DNA from: Hyalangium ruber
GTDB lineage: Bacteria > Myxococcota > Myxococcia > Myxococcales > Myxococcaceae
Reading direction: 5' to 3'
Length of the DNA stretch: 64,000 nucleotides
Assembly (NCBI RefSeq): GCF_034259325.1
Contig: NZ_JAXIVS010000001.1
Coordinates: 248,001 to 312,000 of the forward strand
Part shown: in pieces, positions 50,620 to 60,473 of the stretch
Layout of the letters: every line of letters begins with the position of its first letter
How positions within the stretch are numbered: position 1 is the first letter of the stretch
Notes under the pieces: model-generated
What the model was told of the DNA's origin: nothing
Database searches by the model: none
The model's input: the letters and a program-made list of their open reading frames with translations, nothing else
Position numbers and translations under genes: made by a program

Positions 50620-51285
50620 TCACCTGACGCGGGCGGGCTCCTTCCGAGCCATCTCCGTGGACTGGGCTTCCTCCGCGAGCTGCCGCACCACGGGCGCGAA
50701 CGCGGCGGTCGGAGCCGCGATGCTGCAGGCGGCTCCTCCGTGAACCAGCCCCACCACACGCATGTCGAGGTCCACCACCGGCGAGCCGGAGTCCCCCTTC
50801 ACCCCGCGCAGGGTGGTGAAGAGGGCCTGCGGCACTCCGGGCAACGAGGGACACCGACCCAACCGCTCCAGCCAGACCTCCTGCGGTTCACTCGCCAGGT
50901 CGCTCCGACTCGCGAACAGGAGCCCCTCTCCGGGCCTTGGCAGCTCCGGCGCGATCTCCAGGGCCGGCACACGCGCCACCGTGTCGAGCCGGTAGACCGC
51001 GATGTCCTGTCCTTCATCCACGAGCATCTGGGTGCCCGTCAGCCGCTCTCCATCGGACAGCTCGATCGGGATGTTCACCTGCCCCGCATCCACACAGTGC
51101 GCCGCCGTCATGACGTGGAGGCCGTCCTCGACGACCACGCCCATGCAGTGGCCGGGGACCAGCGTCACCGTGGCCTCCCGCAGCACCTGCGCGTCCGGCG
51201 ACTCCTGCGCGGCGCCGCAACCCACTCCCACAGCTCCAATGAGGATGCCTGCGTACAAGTACAAGGAGAGCCGCTTCGCTCGCAT
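50620..51285 (-). CDS. Trypsin-like serine protease lipoprotein
   Basis: A 221-residue S1-type protease. The lipobox is VGVGC (Cys 23). The catalytic triad is visible: His 63 in TAAHCVD, Asp 94 in GQDIAVYRL and Ser 166 in GDSGSPVV. No obvious activation prodomain is present. GAGGAGGGG precedes the ATG at 51285, which lies after an in-frame ATG at 51387 that would break the lipobox signal. It is upstream of the phosphatase on the same strand, so the two may be one transcript. Divergent from the GST. Confidence 0.85.
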   Translation of the reverse strand: MRAKRLSLYLYAGILIGAVGVGCGAAQESPDAQVLREATVTLVPGHCMGVVVEDGLHVMTAAHCVDAGQVNIPIELSDGERLTGTQMLVDEGQDIAVYRLDTVARVPALEIAPELPRPGEGLLFASRSDLASEPQEVWLERLGRCPSLPGVPQALFTTLRGVKGDSGSPVVDLDMRVVGLVHGGAACSIAAPTAAFAPVVRQLAEEAQSTEMARKEPARVR

Positions 51286-51454
51286 CGTTCCCCTCCTCAT
51301 GTCCGCCGACGGAGCGGGGACCGGGAATGTCCACTGGAGAAAGGATGCGCACACACGCGGCCGGCGCCCGGAGCAGGGCCGCCCCACGAGCAGGCACTCG
51401 ACCGGTACTCAGGGCTTCAGCATTCCAGGGCTCGCTTCGTAGGATGCGGACCTC

Positions 51455-52246
51455 ATGCCCAGCCCTGAACGGACCCTCTACCAGTTCCCCATCTCCCACT
51501 ACTGCGAGAAGGCACGCTGGCTCCTGGACGCCAAGGGTCTGGCCTACACCCTCACCAACCTCATGCCCGGCGCGCACCGCCGCGTGACGAAGCGCCTGGC
51601 CCAAGGCAGCCAGGGCAGCGTGCCCGTACTCGTGGACAATGGCACCGCGCTGGGCGACTCCACCGAGATCGCCCTCTACCTGGAGCGCACCTACCCTTCC
51701 CCCGCCCTGCTACCTCCCCCGGGCCCGGAGCGCGACCGCGTCCTCGAGTTGGAGGACTACTTCGACCACGTCGCGGGCGTCCACGTGCGCCGCTGGGCCT
51801 ATGGCCACATCATCGGCGGCGGTGCCCCGCTCGGGGACATGATGTTCGGGCCCTACCCCGCCCCCCAGCGCTGGCTGGGCCGCATGATGGTTCCGCTCAT
51901 CAAGGTCGTCCTCCGGCGCCAGTACCGCATCCACCCTCCCAAGGTGGAGGAGTCGCGGCTCAAGCTGCTCGAAGGGTTGGACCGTCTGGAGCGTGAGATT
52001 GGCGGAGACCCCTCGCGCTACCTCGTCGGCTCCTCTCTGACCATCGCCGACATCACCGCCGCCGCGCTCTACTCCCCGCTGGTGGCTCCGGACAACTCCC
52101 CCTACCCGCCCCGCCCGGACGCGGAGACTCCCAAGGCCATGGTCGAGATGCGCAAGGCCTTGCGAGACCGGCCCGCCGGCCAGTGGGTGCTGCGCCGCTA
52201 CGAGCAGGATCGCCTCCGCCCCGCCTCCCTCCAGAGCGCGGCGTAA
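51455..52246 (+). CDS. Glutathione S-transferase family protein
   Basis: A 263-residue GST fold. The thioredoxin-like N-terminal domain (residues 1-85) has YQFPISHYCEKARWLLDAKGL and the cis-Pro QGSVPVLVD, followed by GDSTEIALYLER (the gamma-glutamyl-binding DS). The helical C-terminal domain contains SLTIADITAAALYSPL, the N-capping box. Cys in HYCEKAR could be a catalytic residue as in Omega or Beta classes. The substrate is unknown. It ends with a 249-base gap before the kinase. Confidence 0.86.
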   Translation: MPSPERTLYQFPISHYCEKARWLLDAKGLAYTLTNLMPGAHRRVTKRLAQGSQGSVPVLVDNGTALGDSTEIALYLERTYPSPALLPPPGPERDRVLELEDYFDHVAGVHVRRWAYGHIIGGGAPLGDMMFGPYPAPQRWLGRMMVPLIKVVLRRQYRIHPPKVEESRLKLLEGLDRLEREIGGDPSRYLVGSSLTIADITAAALYSPLVAPDNSPYPPRPDAETPKAMVEMRKALRDRPAGQWVLRRYEQDRLRPASLQSAA

Positions 52247-52350
52247 GCCTCGGTAAGGAGACACCTTACCCCTTCTCACCTCCGCGCCTGCTGGAAAGCC
52301 CGAATCTGGTCCCCACCCCTCGTCCCCTCTGCCAGGATGGGTGTTGGAGA

Positions 52351-52386
52351 CCACACAGTGTGTGGAGGGGGGCTGCACGTGCCCCC
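52351..52386. promoter_or_regulatory. Palindrome plus hairpin upstream of the signalling module
   Basis: CCACACA-G-TGTGTGG (52351-52365) is a 15-base perfect dyad; GGGGGC-(7)-GCCCCC (52368-52386) follows at once. They lie 110-145 bases before the histidine kinase gene and may be an operator and the end of the GST transcript. The rest of this 249-base gap shows only short GC-rich inverted repeats. Confidence 0.4.
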
Positions 52387-52495
52387 GTCAACAAGGTAGA
52401 CCAACAAGCATCCCGGACGGGGGGTTATCCGGGTTCCCCCAGAATCAGCCCCACCGGGCGCTCGGACCCGGGATGCACCTCCGAGCGGAGTACCC

Positions 52496-54352
52496 ATGCG
52501 CCGAGGCCCATACGCCTGGTTCCTCCAACGACTGGATTTCTTCCTGCGGGAGGACCAGCGCCGTGCGCCTCCGGACGATGTCAGCCGCTACCGCGTCATC
52601 CTCGCCACCGCGAGCCTGCTCACGGGGCTGAGCACCTTCTACCTGCTCGGCGCGCTGAAGCTCGCGGACCCCTTCCAGACGGTGCTCGCCACCAGCTGCA
52701 TCGTGGGCTACGTGTGTACGCTGCTGTTCGTGCGCACCAGCACCGCGCCCTGGCCTCCGGGCCTGCTGTTGTGCTCCATCATGGCGGGCTCCTATGTCTC
52801 CGCGGGCCTCCGCCTGGGGGGGCCGAACACGGGGGCGCACATTGCCAGCACCCTCATTCCCCTGCTGGCCTTCTTCCTCATGGGGGCCCGGGGCAGCTTC
52901 TTCTTCGCCGCGCTGATGGCCCTGTACGCGACCCTCATCCACCCCCTCTACCTCGCCGGGTTCGATGTCTCGAGCCCGCTGTTCAGCGGGACCTTGGAGT
53001 TGGCGGGCAACCTCTTCGCCGCCCTCTGCATCCTGGGGGTGTGGGGGCTGGTCTATGTCCACAGTCGGGCCCGGGATGATGCGCAGGCGGCGCTCGAGCG
53101 GACCCTGCGCGGGCTGGGCGAGAGCGAGCGCAAGCTGTCCAGCCTCGTGGAGTGTACGGACGACGTCGTCTGCTCCCTGGACTCACAGGGCCGCCTGCTC
53201 ACCGCCAACGCGGCGATGAAGAAGTGGTTCTCGCGGCTCTTCGGGCAGGAGCCCCTGCTGGGCGAGCCCATCGACACCCCCCTCTTCCTCCAGCAGCACC
53301 CCGACTGGCCGCTCAGCCTCACCCGAGTCCTGCGTGGCGAGTCCGTGCGCGCCGAGGTGACCTACTCGCTGGCGGAGTACACCCTGGCGCTGGACTTCTC
53401 CCTCACGCCCATCCCCGGAGAGGATGGCCGGCCCGCGGGGGTGACGATCTTCGGGCGCGACATCAGCGCACGCCTCGATGCCGAGACCCGCCTGGGCGAG
53501 CTGCATCGCAGCCTGATGGAGGCCTCGCGCAAGGCGGGCATGGCGGAGATCGCCACCGGCGTGCTCCACAACGTGGGCAACACGCTCAACAGCGTCAACG
53601 TCTCGGCGACCCTCATCGCGGAGCGCCTGCGCGGCTCGCGCGTCACGGGCCTGGCGCGGGCCGCGGAGATGCTTCAAGCGCACACGCAGGAGCTGGGCAC
53701 CTTCCTCACCCAGGACGAGAAAGGCCGCCTGCTGCCAGAGTATTTCTTGTCCGCCTCCCGGCAGCTGGTGCAAGAACAACAGGTGATGCTCACCGAGGTC
53801 CAGTCGCTCACCAAGAACGTCGAGCACATCAAGTCCGTGGTGGGAATGCAGCAGGAGCACGCGAAGTTCTCCGGCCTGATGGAGCACGTGACGCTGCCCG
53901 AGCTCATCGATGACGCGCTGCGGCTGCACGCCACCTCCTTCGATCGGCTGGGCATCCACGTCCGCCGCGACTACGCGGAGGTGCCCGCGGTCCTGGTGGA
54001 TCGACACCGCCTGCTGCAGATCCTCGTCAACCTGCTGAGCAACGCGCGGCACGCGCTGCTGGAGAGCGAGCGCACCGACAAGCAGCTCACCCTGCGCGTC
54101 CTCCCCGTGCCCCAGGAGCGGCTGCGCATCGAGGTGGCCGACAACGGGGTCGGCATCTCCTCGGAGAACCTCGCCCGGCTCTTCACCCAGGGCTTCACCA
54201 CCAAGAAGAGCGGACATGGCTTCGGGCTGCACGCCAGTGCCCTGGCGGCGGCCGAGATGAAGGGCAGCCTCACCTGCGCGAGCGCCGGTCGCGATCAGGG
54301 AGCCACCTTCGCCATCGAACTCCCCCTCACCGGCGAGCCTGTTCGTACATGA
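52496..54352 (+). CDS. Membrane-bound sensor histidine kinase with PAS domain
   Basis: A 618-residue kinase. Six membrane helices lie in residues 34-190. A PAS domain follows at about 215-340 (SSLVECTDDVVCSLDSQGRLLTAN), then a DHp domain with His 358 in GVLHNVGNTLNSV, an H-box of the LHNVGN subtype. The ATPase domain has the N-box QILVNLLSNARHAL, G1 VADNGVGIS and G2 GHGFGLHASA, all intact. Its stop overlaps the ATG of the next gene (ATGA), so the two form a coupled module. The signal is unknown. Confidence 0.9.
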   Translation: MRRGPYAWFLQRLDFFLREDQRRAPPDDVSRYRVILATASLLTGLSTFYLLGALKLADPFQTVLATSCIVGYVCTLLFVRTSTAPWPPGLLLCSIMAGSYVSAGLRLGGPNTGAHIASTLIPLLAFFLMGARGSFFFAALMALYATLIHPLYLAGFDVSSPLFSGTLELAGNLFAALCILGVWGLVYVHSRARDDAQAALERTLRGLGESERKLSSLVECTDDVVCSLDSQGRLLTANAAMKKWFSRLFGQEPLLGEPIDTPLFLQQHPDWPLSLTRVLRGESVRAEVTYSLAEYTLALDFSLTPIPGEDGRPAGVTIFGRDISARLDAETRLGELHRSLMEASRKAGMAEIATGVLHNVGNTLNSVNVSATLIAERLRGSRVTGLARAAEMLQAHTQELGTFLTQDEKGRLLPEYFLSASRQLVQEQQVMLTEVQSLTKNVEHIKSVVGMQQEHAKFSGLMEHVTLPELIDDALRLHATSFDRLGIHVRRDYAEVPAVLVDRHRLLQILVNLLSNARHALLESERTDKQLTLRVLPVPQERLRIEVADNGVGISSENLARLFTQGFTTKKSGHGFGLHASALAAAEMKGSLTCASAGRDQGATFAIELPLTGEPVRT

Positions 54353-55551
54353 GTTCCCCCGATCCCACGCCCCGCCGCCTCCTGGTCATCGACGACAACC
54401 CGGCCATCCACGAGGACTTCCAGAAGATCCTCGCCCCCGCCGAGGGCAGCACCACGCTGGACGCGCTGGAGTCGGCCCTCTTCGGAGCACCCCAGGCTCG
54501 TACCGGGCCGTACCTGTTCCAGGTGGACACCGCCTCCCAGGGCGAGGAGGGCATCCAGCGCGTGCGCACCGCGCGCCGAGAGGGACAGCCCTACGCCGTG
54601 GCCTTCGTGGACATCCGCATGCCTCCCGGCATCGACGGGGTGGAGACCACCGAGCAGCTGTGGAAGGAGGATGAGGACCTCCAGGTGGTGCTCTGCTCCG
54701 CCTACGCGGACTACTCGTGGGAGGAGGTGGCGCAGCGGCTGGGAATCAGCCAGCGGCTGCTCATCCTCCGCAAGCCCTTCGACAACATCGAGGTGCGCCA
54801 GATGGCGCACGCGCTCGCGGAGAAGTGGGAGCTGGCGCGCCAGGGCCGCGCCCACCAGCAGCGGCTGGAGGCGCTGGGGCGGCTGGCGGCGGGCATGGCC
54901 AACGAGGCCAGCAGCCCGCTGGGCTTCGTCAGCACCAACCTGAACCACCTGCGCCTGGCGCTGGAGAAGAAGGTCGCGGGCCAGCCGCTGGAGGAGCCCG
55001 AGGAGCTGCTCGAGGCGTGCCGGGACGCGCTCATGGGCACCGAGCGCCTCAAGCGCATCGTCCAGGACGTGAAGGTCCTCGCCCGCGTGGAGCCCCAGCC
55101 CACCGCCCCCGTGGACGTGCGCAAGGTGATGGAGCAGTCCCTCTCCGAGGCGGGAGAGGCGCTGGGCGCCCGCGTCCGGTTGGTGAAGGAGCTCCAGGCC
55201 GTGCCGCTCGTCCACGCCAGTGAGCAGGGGTTGGGCCAGGTCTTCCTCCACCTGATCATCAACGCCGCTCAGGCGATGCCCGAGGCCCACCCCGAGCCGT
55301 GGATTCGCGTCGCCACGCACCCTCAGGAGCGGGGCGTCCTCATCGAGGTGCAGGACAACGGCAGCGGCATCGACCCGGAGCACCTCAGCCGCATCTTCGA
55401 GCCCTTCTTCACCACCAAGCCGATGGGGGTGGGCTCGGGCCTGGGCCTGTCCATCTGCCGTGGCATCGTCACCGGGTTCGGCGGGCAGATCTCCGTGGAC
55501 AGCGCGCCGGGCCGGGGCACCACCTTCCGCATCCAGCTCCCGCCCGCCTGA
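54349..55551 (+). CDS. Receiver-histidine kinase hybrid with Asn in place of the phosphoacceptor His
   Basis: A 400-residue protein. The receiver (residues 9-155) has Asp 15/16, phospho-Asp 88 in FVDIRMPPGIDG and Lys 142. The DHp-like part reads LAAGMANEASSPLGFV, where kinases have AHE; residue 185 is Asn (AAC, 54901-54903). The ATPase domain is complete: N-box HLIINAAQAM, G1 VQDNGSGID, FEPFFTTKPMGVGSGLGLS. It may therefore act as a phosphatase, a scaffold or a phosphorylated partner of the preceding kinase instead of an autokinase. It overlaps the previous gene by four bases. Confidence 0.88.
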   Translation: MSSPDPTPRRLLVIDDNPAIHEDFQKILAPAEGSTTLDALESALFGAPQARTGPYLFQVDTASQGEEGIQRVRTARREGQPYAVAFVDIRMPPGIDGVETTEQLWKEDEDLQVVLCSAYADYSWEEVAQRLGISQRLLILRKPFDNIEVRQMAHALAEKWELARQGRAHQQRLEALGRLAAGMANEASSPLGFVSTNLNHLRLALEKKVAGQPLEEPEELLEACRDALMGTERLKRIVQDVKVLARVEPQPTAPVDVRKVMEQSLSEAGEALGARVRLVKELQAVPLVHASEQGLGQVFLHLIINAAQAMPEAHPEPWIRVATHPQERGVLIEVQDNGSGIDPEHLSRIFEPFFTTKPMGVGSGLGLSICRGIVTGFGGQISVDSAPGRGTTFRIQLPPA

Positions 55552-55562
55552 GCGCGGGCGCC

Positions 55563-56114
55563 TCAGGTGATGTGGAAGCGGTAGTGAACCTCGTTGTTGC
55601 CCTTGGAGAAGCCCTTGAGCACCTCGTACTGGAGGTTCCTCGCCCCCAGGTACGTCAGCCCTCCGTGGGCGAAGCCCATCACCGACAGCTCGAAGTAGAG
55701 GTGGGGCCGGGGCACGCTGATGATGCGCAGCTCCGTGTAGCTGCTCTCCGGCTTCACCTGCAGCTCGCCCTCGGTGAAGTAGCCCTTCCAGATGCCGGGG
55801 GTGAAGAGCAGGAAGCGGCGGAAGTCATTCGGGCTGAACATCGTCTTGAGCTGGCCCTGGCCCAGCGCGTACTCGGCTGACTTCACCCCGAACTGCCACC
55901 AGGCCTTCACGTCCCCGTTGTAGAAGCGCTGCACCAGCGCATCGTTGAGGCGCAGGAAGGCGTCCACCGGCAGGCGCGTCACCGGCATCACCGGCTGAGC
56001 GAAGCGGGGCTCCCGGCGCGCGAACTCCTCCAGGAAGCTCCGCCATGTCGCCTCCCCGTGCGACTGCACCATCATCTGCTGCCGCGCCAGGAAAGCGACA
56101 CCTTTGACTTCCAT
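55563..56114 (-). CDS. DUF2378-like (TIGR02265) myxobacterial protein
   Basis: A 183-residue soluble protein. The start EVKGVAFLARQQMMVQSHGEATWRSFLEEF, the PVTRLPVDAFLRLNDALVQRFYNGD segment and the end YFELSVMGFAHGGLTYLGARN recall the paralogous DUF2378 family of Myxococcales, which has a heme-NO-binding-like fold and no known function. The ATG at 56114 fits the start of the domain; an in-frame ATG at 56396 would run through the neighbouring gene. It is convergent with the signalling module and divergent from the DUF2891 gene. Confidence 0.68.
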   Translation of the reverse strand: MEVKGVAFLARQQMMVQSHGEATWRSFLEEFARREPRFAQPVMPVTRLPVDAFLRLNDALVQRFYNGDVKAWWQFGVKSAEYALGQGQLKTMFSPNDFRRFLLFTPGIWKGYFTEGELQVKPESSYTELRIISVPRPHLYFELSVMGFAHGGLTYLGARNLQYEVLKGFSKGNNEVHYRFHIT

Positions 56115-56202
56115 ACCGGGGCCTCCACAGCCCGGAGCCACGCCTTTCGGAGCCGCTCCTGTTTTGCTGGAAATTCCAAACCTACCCTGTTTCCCTTCGA
56201 GC

Positions 56203-57303
56203 ATGACACTCCTGCTCGTGCTGAGCTTCTCGGCCATGGTCACCACCGCCAGTCCTCCCCCGCCGTCGGACTTCACCGCCGAGGCCGCCACGCGCTTCGC
56301 GGAGCTGGCGCTCGGCTGTGTCCACAAGGAGTACCCGAACAAGATCGCCCACGTGCTGAGCAGCGACGCGGACGCGCGGCCTCCGCGCGAGCTCACTCCG
56401 GCCTTCTATGGCTGCTACGACTGGCACTCGGCCGTGCATGGGCACTGGCTGCTGGCGCGGCTGGCGCGCACCTTCCCGGAGGCCCCCTTCACCCCTCGCG
56501 CCCGCGCGGCGCTGGCCCGGAGCCTCACGCCCGCGAACATCGAGGTCGAGGTGCGCTACATCAACGGCCCGGGCCGGGTGTCCTTCGAGCGTCCGTACGG
56601 GCTGGCGTGGCTGCTCCAGCTCGCGGCGGAGCTGCGCGAGTGGGACGATCCCCAGGCCCGCGAGTGGGCCGCCGCGCTCAAGCCGCTCGAGGCGGCGTCG
56701 GCCGGGCGAATCCAGCAGTGGCTGCCCAAGCTCACCCGCCCCATCCGCGTGGGGGAGCATGATCAGACGGCCTTCGCCTTCGGCCTCATCCTCGACTGGG
56801 CGCGGCTGAGCGGCGAGCGCGAGATGGAGCAACTGCTCACGCAGCGGGTGGAGGCGTATTACGGCAAGGATCGCCGCTGCCCGCTGGCGTATGAGCCGGG
56901 CGGACAGGACTTCCTCTCGCCGTGCATCGCCGAGGCGGACCTGATGCGGCGCGTGCTGCCGCCGGCGCGCTTCGCCACCTGGCTGCGCGACTTCATGCCG
57001 GAGCTGCCCGCGAATGGCTCCGGCGCCTGGCTGGAGCCGGCGGTGGTGTCGGATCCGAGCGACCCCAAGCTGGCGCACCTGGACGGGCTGAACCTCAGTC
57101 GCGCGTGGATGCTGGAGGGCATCGCCTCGGGCCTGCCGCCCGCCGACAAGCGGCTGGGCGCGCTGCGGGCCGCGGCGCAGCGCCACCGGGAGGCAGGGCT
57201 GAAGGCCGTCACCGGCGCGCACTATGAAGGAGGCCACTGGCTGGGCAGCTTCGCCGTGTACCTCACCACGGGCCGGGGCCTGCCTCCACCGCGCAAGCCC
57301 TGA
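56203..57303 (+). CDS. DUF2891 family protein, probably exported
   Basis: A 366-residue protein with a short hydrophobic N-terminus (TLLLVLSFSAMVTTAS) that could be a signal peptide. The diagnostic motif AFYGCYDWHSAVHGHWLL is at about residues 66-83, and the protein is rich in Trp/His pairs, all-alpha and reminiscent of an alpha/alpha toroid. Family function is unknown; a glycoside-hydrolase-like role is possible. The ATG at 56203 is chosen to start the signal peptide. Confidence 0.82.
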   Translation: MTLLLVLSFSAMVTTASPPPPSDFTAEAATRFAELALGCVHKEYPNKIAHVLSSDADARPPRELTPAFYGCYDWHSAVHGHWLLARLARTFPEAPFTPRARAALARSLTPANIEVEVRYINGPGRVSFERPYGLAWLLQLAAELREWDDPQAREWAAALKPLEAASAGRIQQWLPKLTRPIRVGEHDQTAFAFGLILDWARLSGEREMEQLLTQRVEAYYGKDRRCPLAYEPGGQDFLSPCIAEADLMRRVLPPARFATWLRDFMPELPANGSGAWLEPAVVSDPSDPKLAHLDGLNLSRAWMLEGIASGLPPADKRLGALRAAAQRHREAGLKAVTGAHYEGGHWLGSFAVYLTTGRGLPPPRKP

Positions 57304-57306
57304 GGC

Positions 57307-58437
57307 TCACCGGGTGAAGCGGGCCAGGGAGAAGCGCGAGAGCTCCCATGGCACCTTCCGCTCCGTCGCCATCCAGGCGGCGATGCGGCCCAGCAGCACG
57401 GTGAACTTGAAGCCGTGCCCGCTCAGGCCGCCAACGAGCGTCACCCGCGGCTCGCCGGGCAGGTGGTCCACCACGAAGTCCTTGTCCGGCGTCACCGTGT
57501 AGAGGCAGACCTTCTCCAGGCTCACCCGGGAGGACAGCTCCGGCAGGTGCTCGGCGCAGTAGCTGCGCAGGGGCTCGCGGTCCGACTCGTGGATCTCCCG
57601 ATCCACGCGGTCTGGATCCGTCGGCGTGCCGAAGTGGTGCCACGCCAGCTTCACCCCCGGCGCCTGCCCATCGTGCGGGAAGCCGTAGAAGTCCGTGGCG
57701 AAGTCGATCCACACCGGGAAGCGCTCCGCGCCATACCCGGCGACGGGTACCTGCTCCTGGGGCTCGAAGTGGCAGTACACCTGCCGCGTCACCGTGAACG
57801 GCAGCGAGACGAAGCGCGACAACAGGCGCGCGGTCCACGGCCCCGCCGCGATGACCACCCGGTCGACCTCGAGGGACTCGCCTCCCGCCAGCGCGAGCCG
57901 GATGCCTCCCGCGTGGGGCTCGAGGCCCTCGACCGAGACACCCGTGCGCAGCCGGGCTCCGTGCGCCGTCGCCAGCCGGAGGTTGGCGCGCACGCACGCG
58001 GAGGCTCGGAGGAAGCCCGCCTCCCGCTCGAACACCCCCGACTCTCCCGCCAGCAGCCGGAGCCGGGGGAACCGCCGCGCACAGGCGGCCGGGTTCAGTT
58101 CCTCGAACGGCACGCCGTTGTCGCTCAGCGCGCGCCGGATGGCCACCAACTCCGGGTGCTCCGCTGGACCGAAGAACAGCCCGCCGGTCCGTGCGAACAG
58201 CGACTCACCGGCCTCCCGCTCCAGCTCATCCCAGAGCGGATACGCCTCGCCCATCAACGCCGTGTAGAAGCCATCCGTGTACGTCTTCCGGATGATGCGC
58301 GAGGTGCCGTACGAGCTGCCCCGGTCATGGTCGGGCGAGAACTGCTCCACCACCGTGACGTCGTGCCCCTCTCGCGCCAGGAACCGCGCCGTCGCGCTGC
58401 CCACTCCGCCGGCTCCCAGCACCGCGATGCGTGCCAT
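57307..58437 (-). CDS. Sarcosine oxidase / N-methyltryptophan oxidase-like flavoprotein
   Basis: A 376-residue DAO-family oxidase. The FAD motif AVLGAGGVGSATARFL is at residues 5-20. The covalent-flavin Cys of monomeric sarcosine oxidase is matched by EKVCLYTVTPDKDF near residue 315, and VTLVGGLSGHGFKFTVLLGR is the conserved C-terminal block. It likely oxidises a secondary or N-methylated amino acid to aldehyde plus peroxide. The leader (58441-58543) is packed with inverted repeats that include the ribosome site GGTGG. Same strand as the subtilase upstream. Confidence 0.88.
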   Translation of the reverse strand: MARIAVLGAGGVGSATARFLAREGHDVTVVEQFSPDHDRGSSYGTSRIIRKTYTDGFYTALMGEAYPLWDELEREAGESLFARTGGLFFGPAEHPELVAIRRALSDNGVPFEELNPAACARRFPRLRLLAGESGVFEREAGFLRASACVRANLRLATAHGARLRTGVSVEGLEPHAGGIRLALAGGESLEVDRVVIAAGPWTARLLSRFVSLPFTVTRQVYCHFEPQEQVPVAGYGAERFPVWIDFATDFYGFPHDGQAPGVKLAWHHFGTPTDPDRVDREIHESDREPLRSYCAEHLPELSSRVSLEKVCLYTVTPDKDFVVDHLPGEPRVTLVGGLSGHGFKFTVLLGRIAAWMATERKVPWELSRFSLARFTR

Positions 58438-58440
58438 GCT

Positions 58441-58543
58441 CCACCTCGGTGGGGAGCCGACTGTCGCTCCCCTCGTGCCCCGCGAATCGTGGCATGGATG
58501 CGACTCGCGGGGAACGAGGTGAGGGTGCGAGGCCCCTCACCTC
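58441..58543 (-). promoter_or_regulatory. Structured leader: four abutting inverted repeats before the amino-acid oxidase gene
   Basis: Reading in the minus direction: GAGGTGAGGG/CCCTCACCTC (58543-58516), an 18-base stem with 2 mismatches (58518-58472), GGGGAGC/GCTCCCC (58472-58451) and CCACC/GGTGG (58452-58441). Neighbouring stems share 1-3 bases. The last stem covers the Shine-Dalgarno of the oxidase gene. The first may end the subtilase transcript; the rest could form a regulated leader. No U-run follows any stem. Confidence 0.55.
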
Positions 58544-58552
58544 ACTTGGGGA

Positions 58553-60389
<1,837 letters not shown>

Positions 60390-60391
<2 letters not shown>

Positions 60392-60421
60392 GCACGGTCC
60401 TTTCGGAAAATTGCCGTGCGT
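60390..60421 (-). promoter_or_regulatory. Hairpin covering the protease start codon
   Basis: ACGCACGG (60390-60397) is fully complementary to CCGTGCGT (60414-60421), with the ribosome site AAAGGA in the 16-base loop and two bases of the GTG start inside the stem. It could limit translation of the protease. Confidence 0.45.
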
Positions 60422-60450
60422 CCATACAGGATTTACTGGTTAAGCATCTA

Positions 60451-60466
60451 TACGGGGAATCCCGTA
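60451..60466. promoter_or_regulatory. Dyad TACGGG-GAAT-CCCGTA
   Basis: A perfect 6-base inverted repeat with a 4-base centre in the 82-base gap between the amine oxidase and the protease. It may be an operator for the protease or a short terminator of the amine oxidase transcript. Confidence 0.35.
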
Positions 60467-60473
60467 AAGAACC

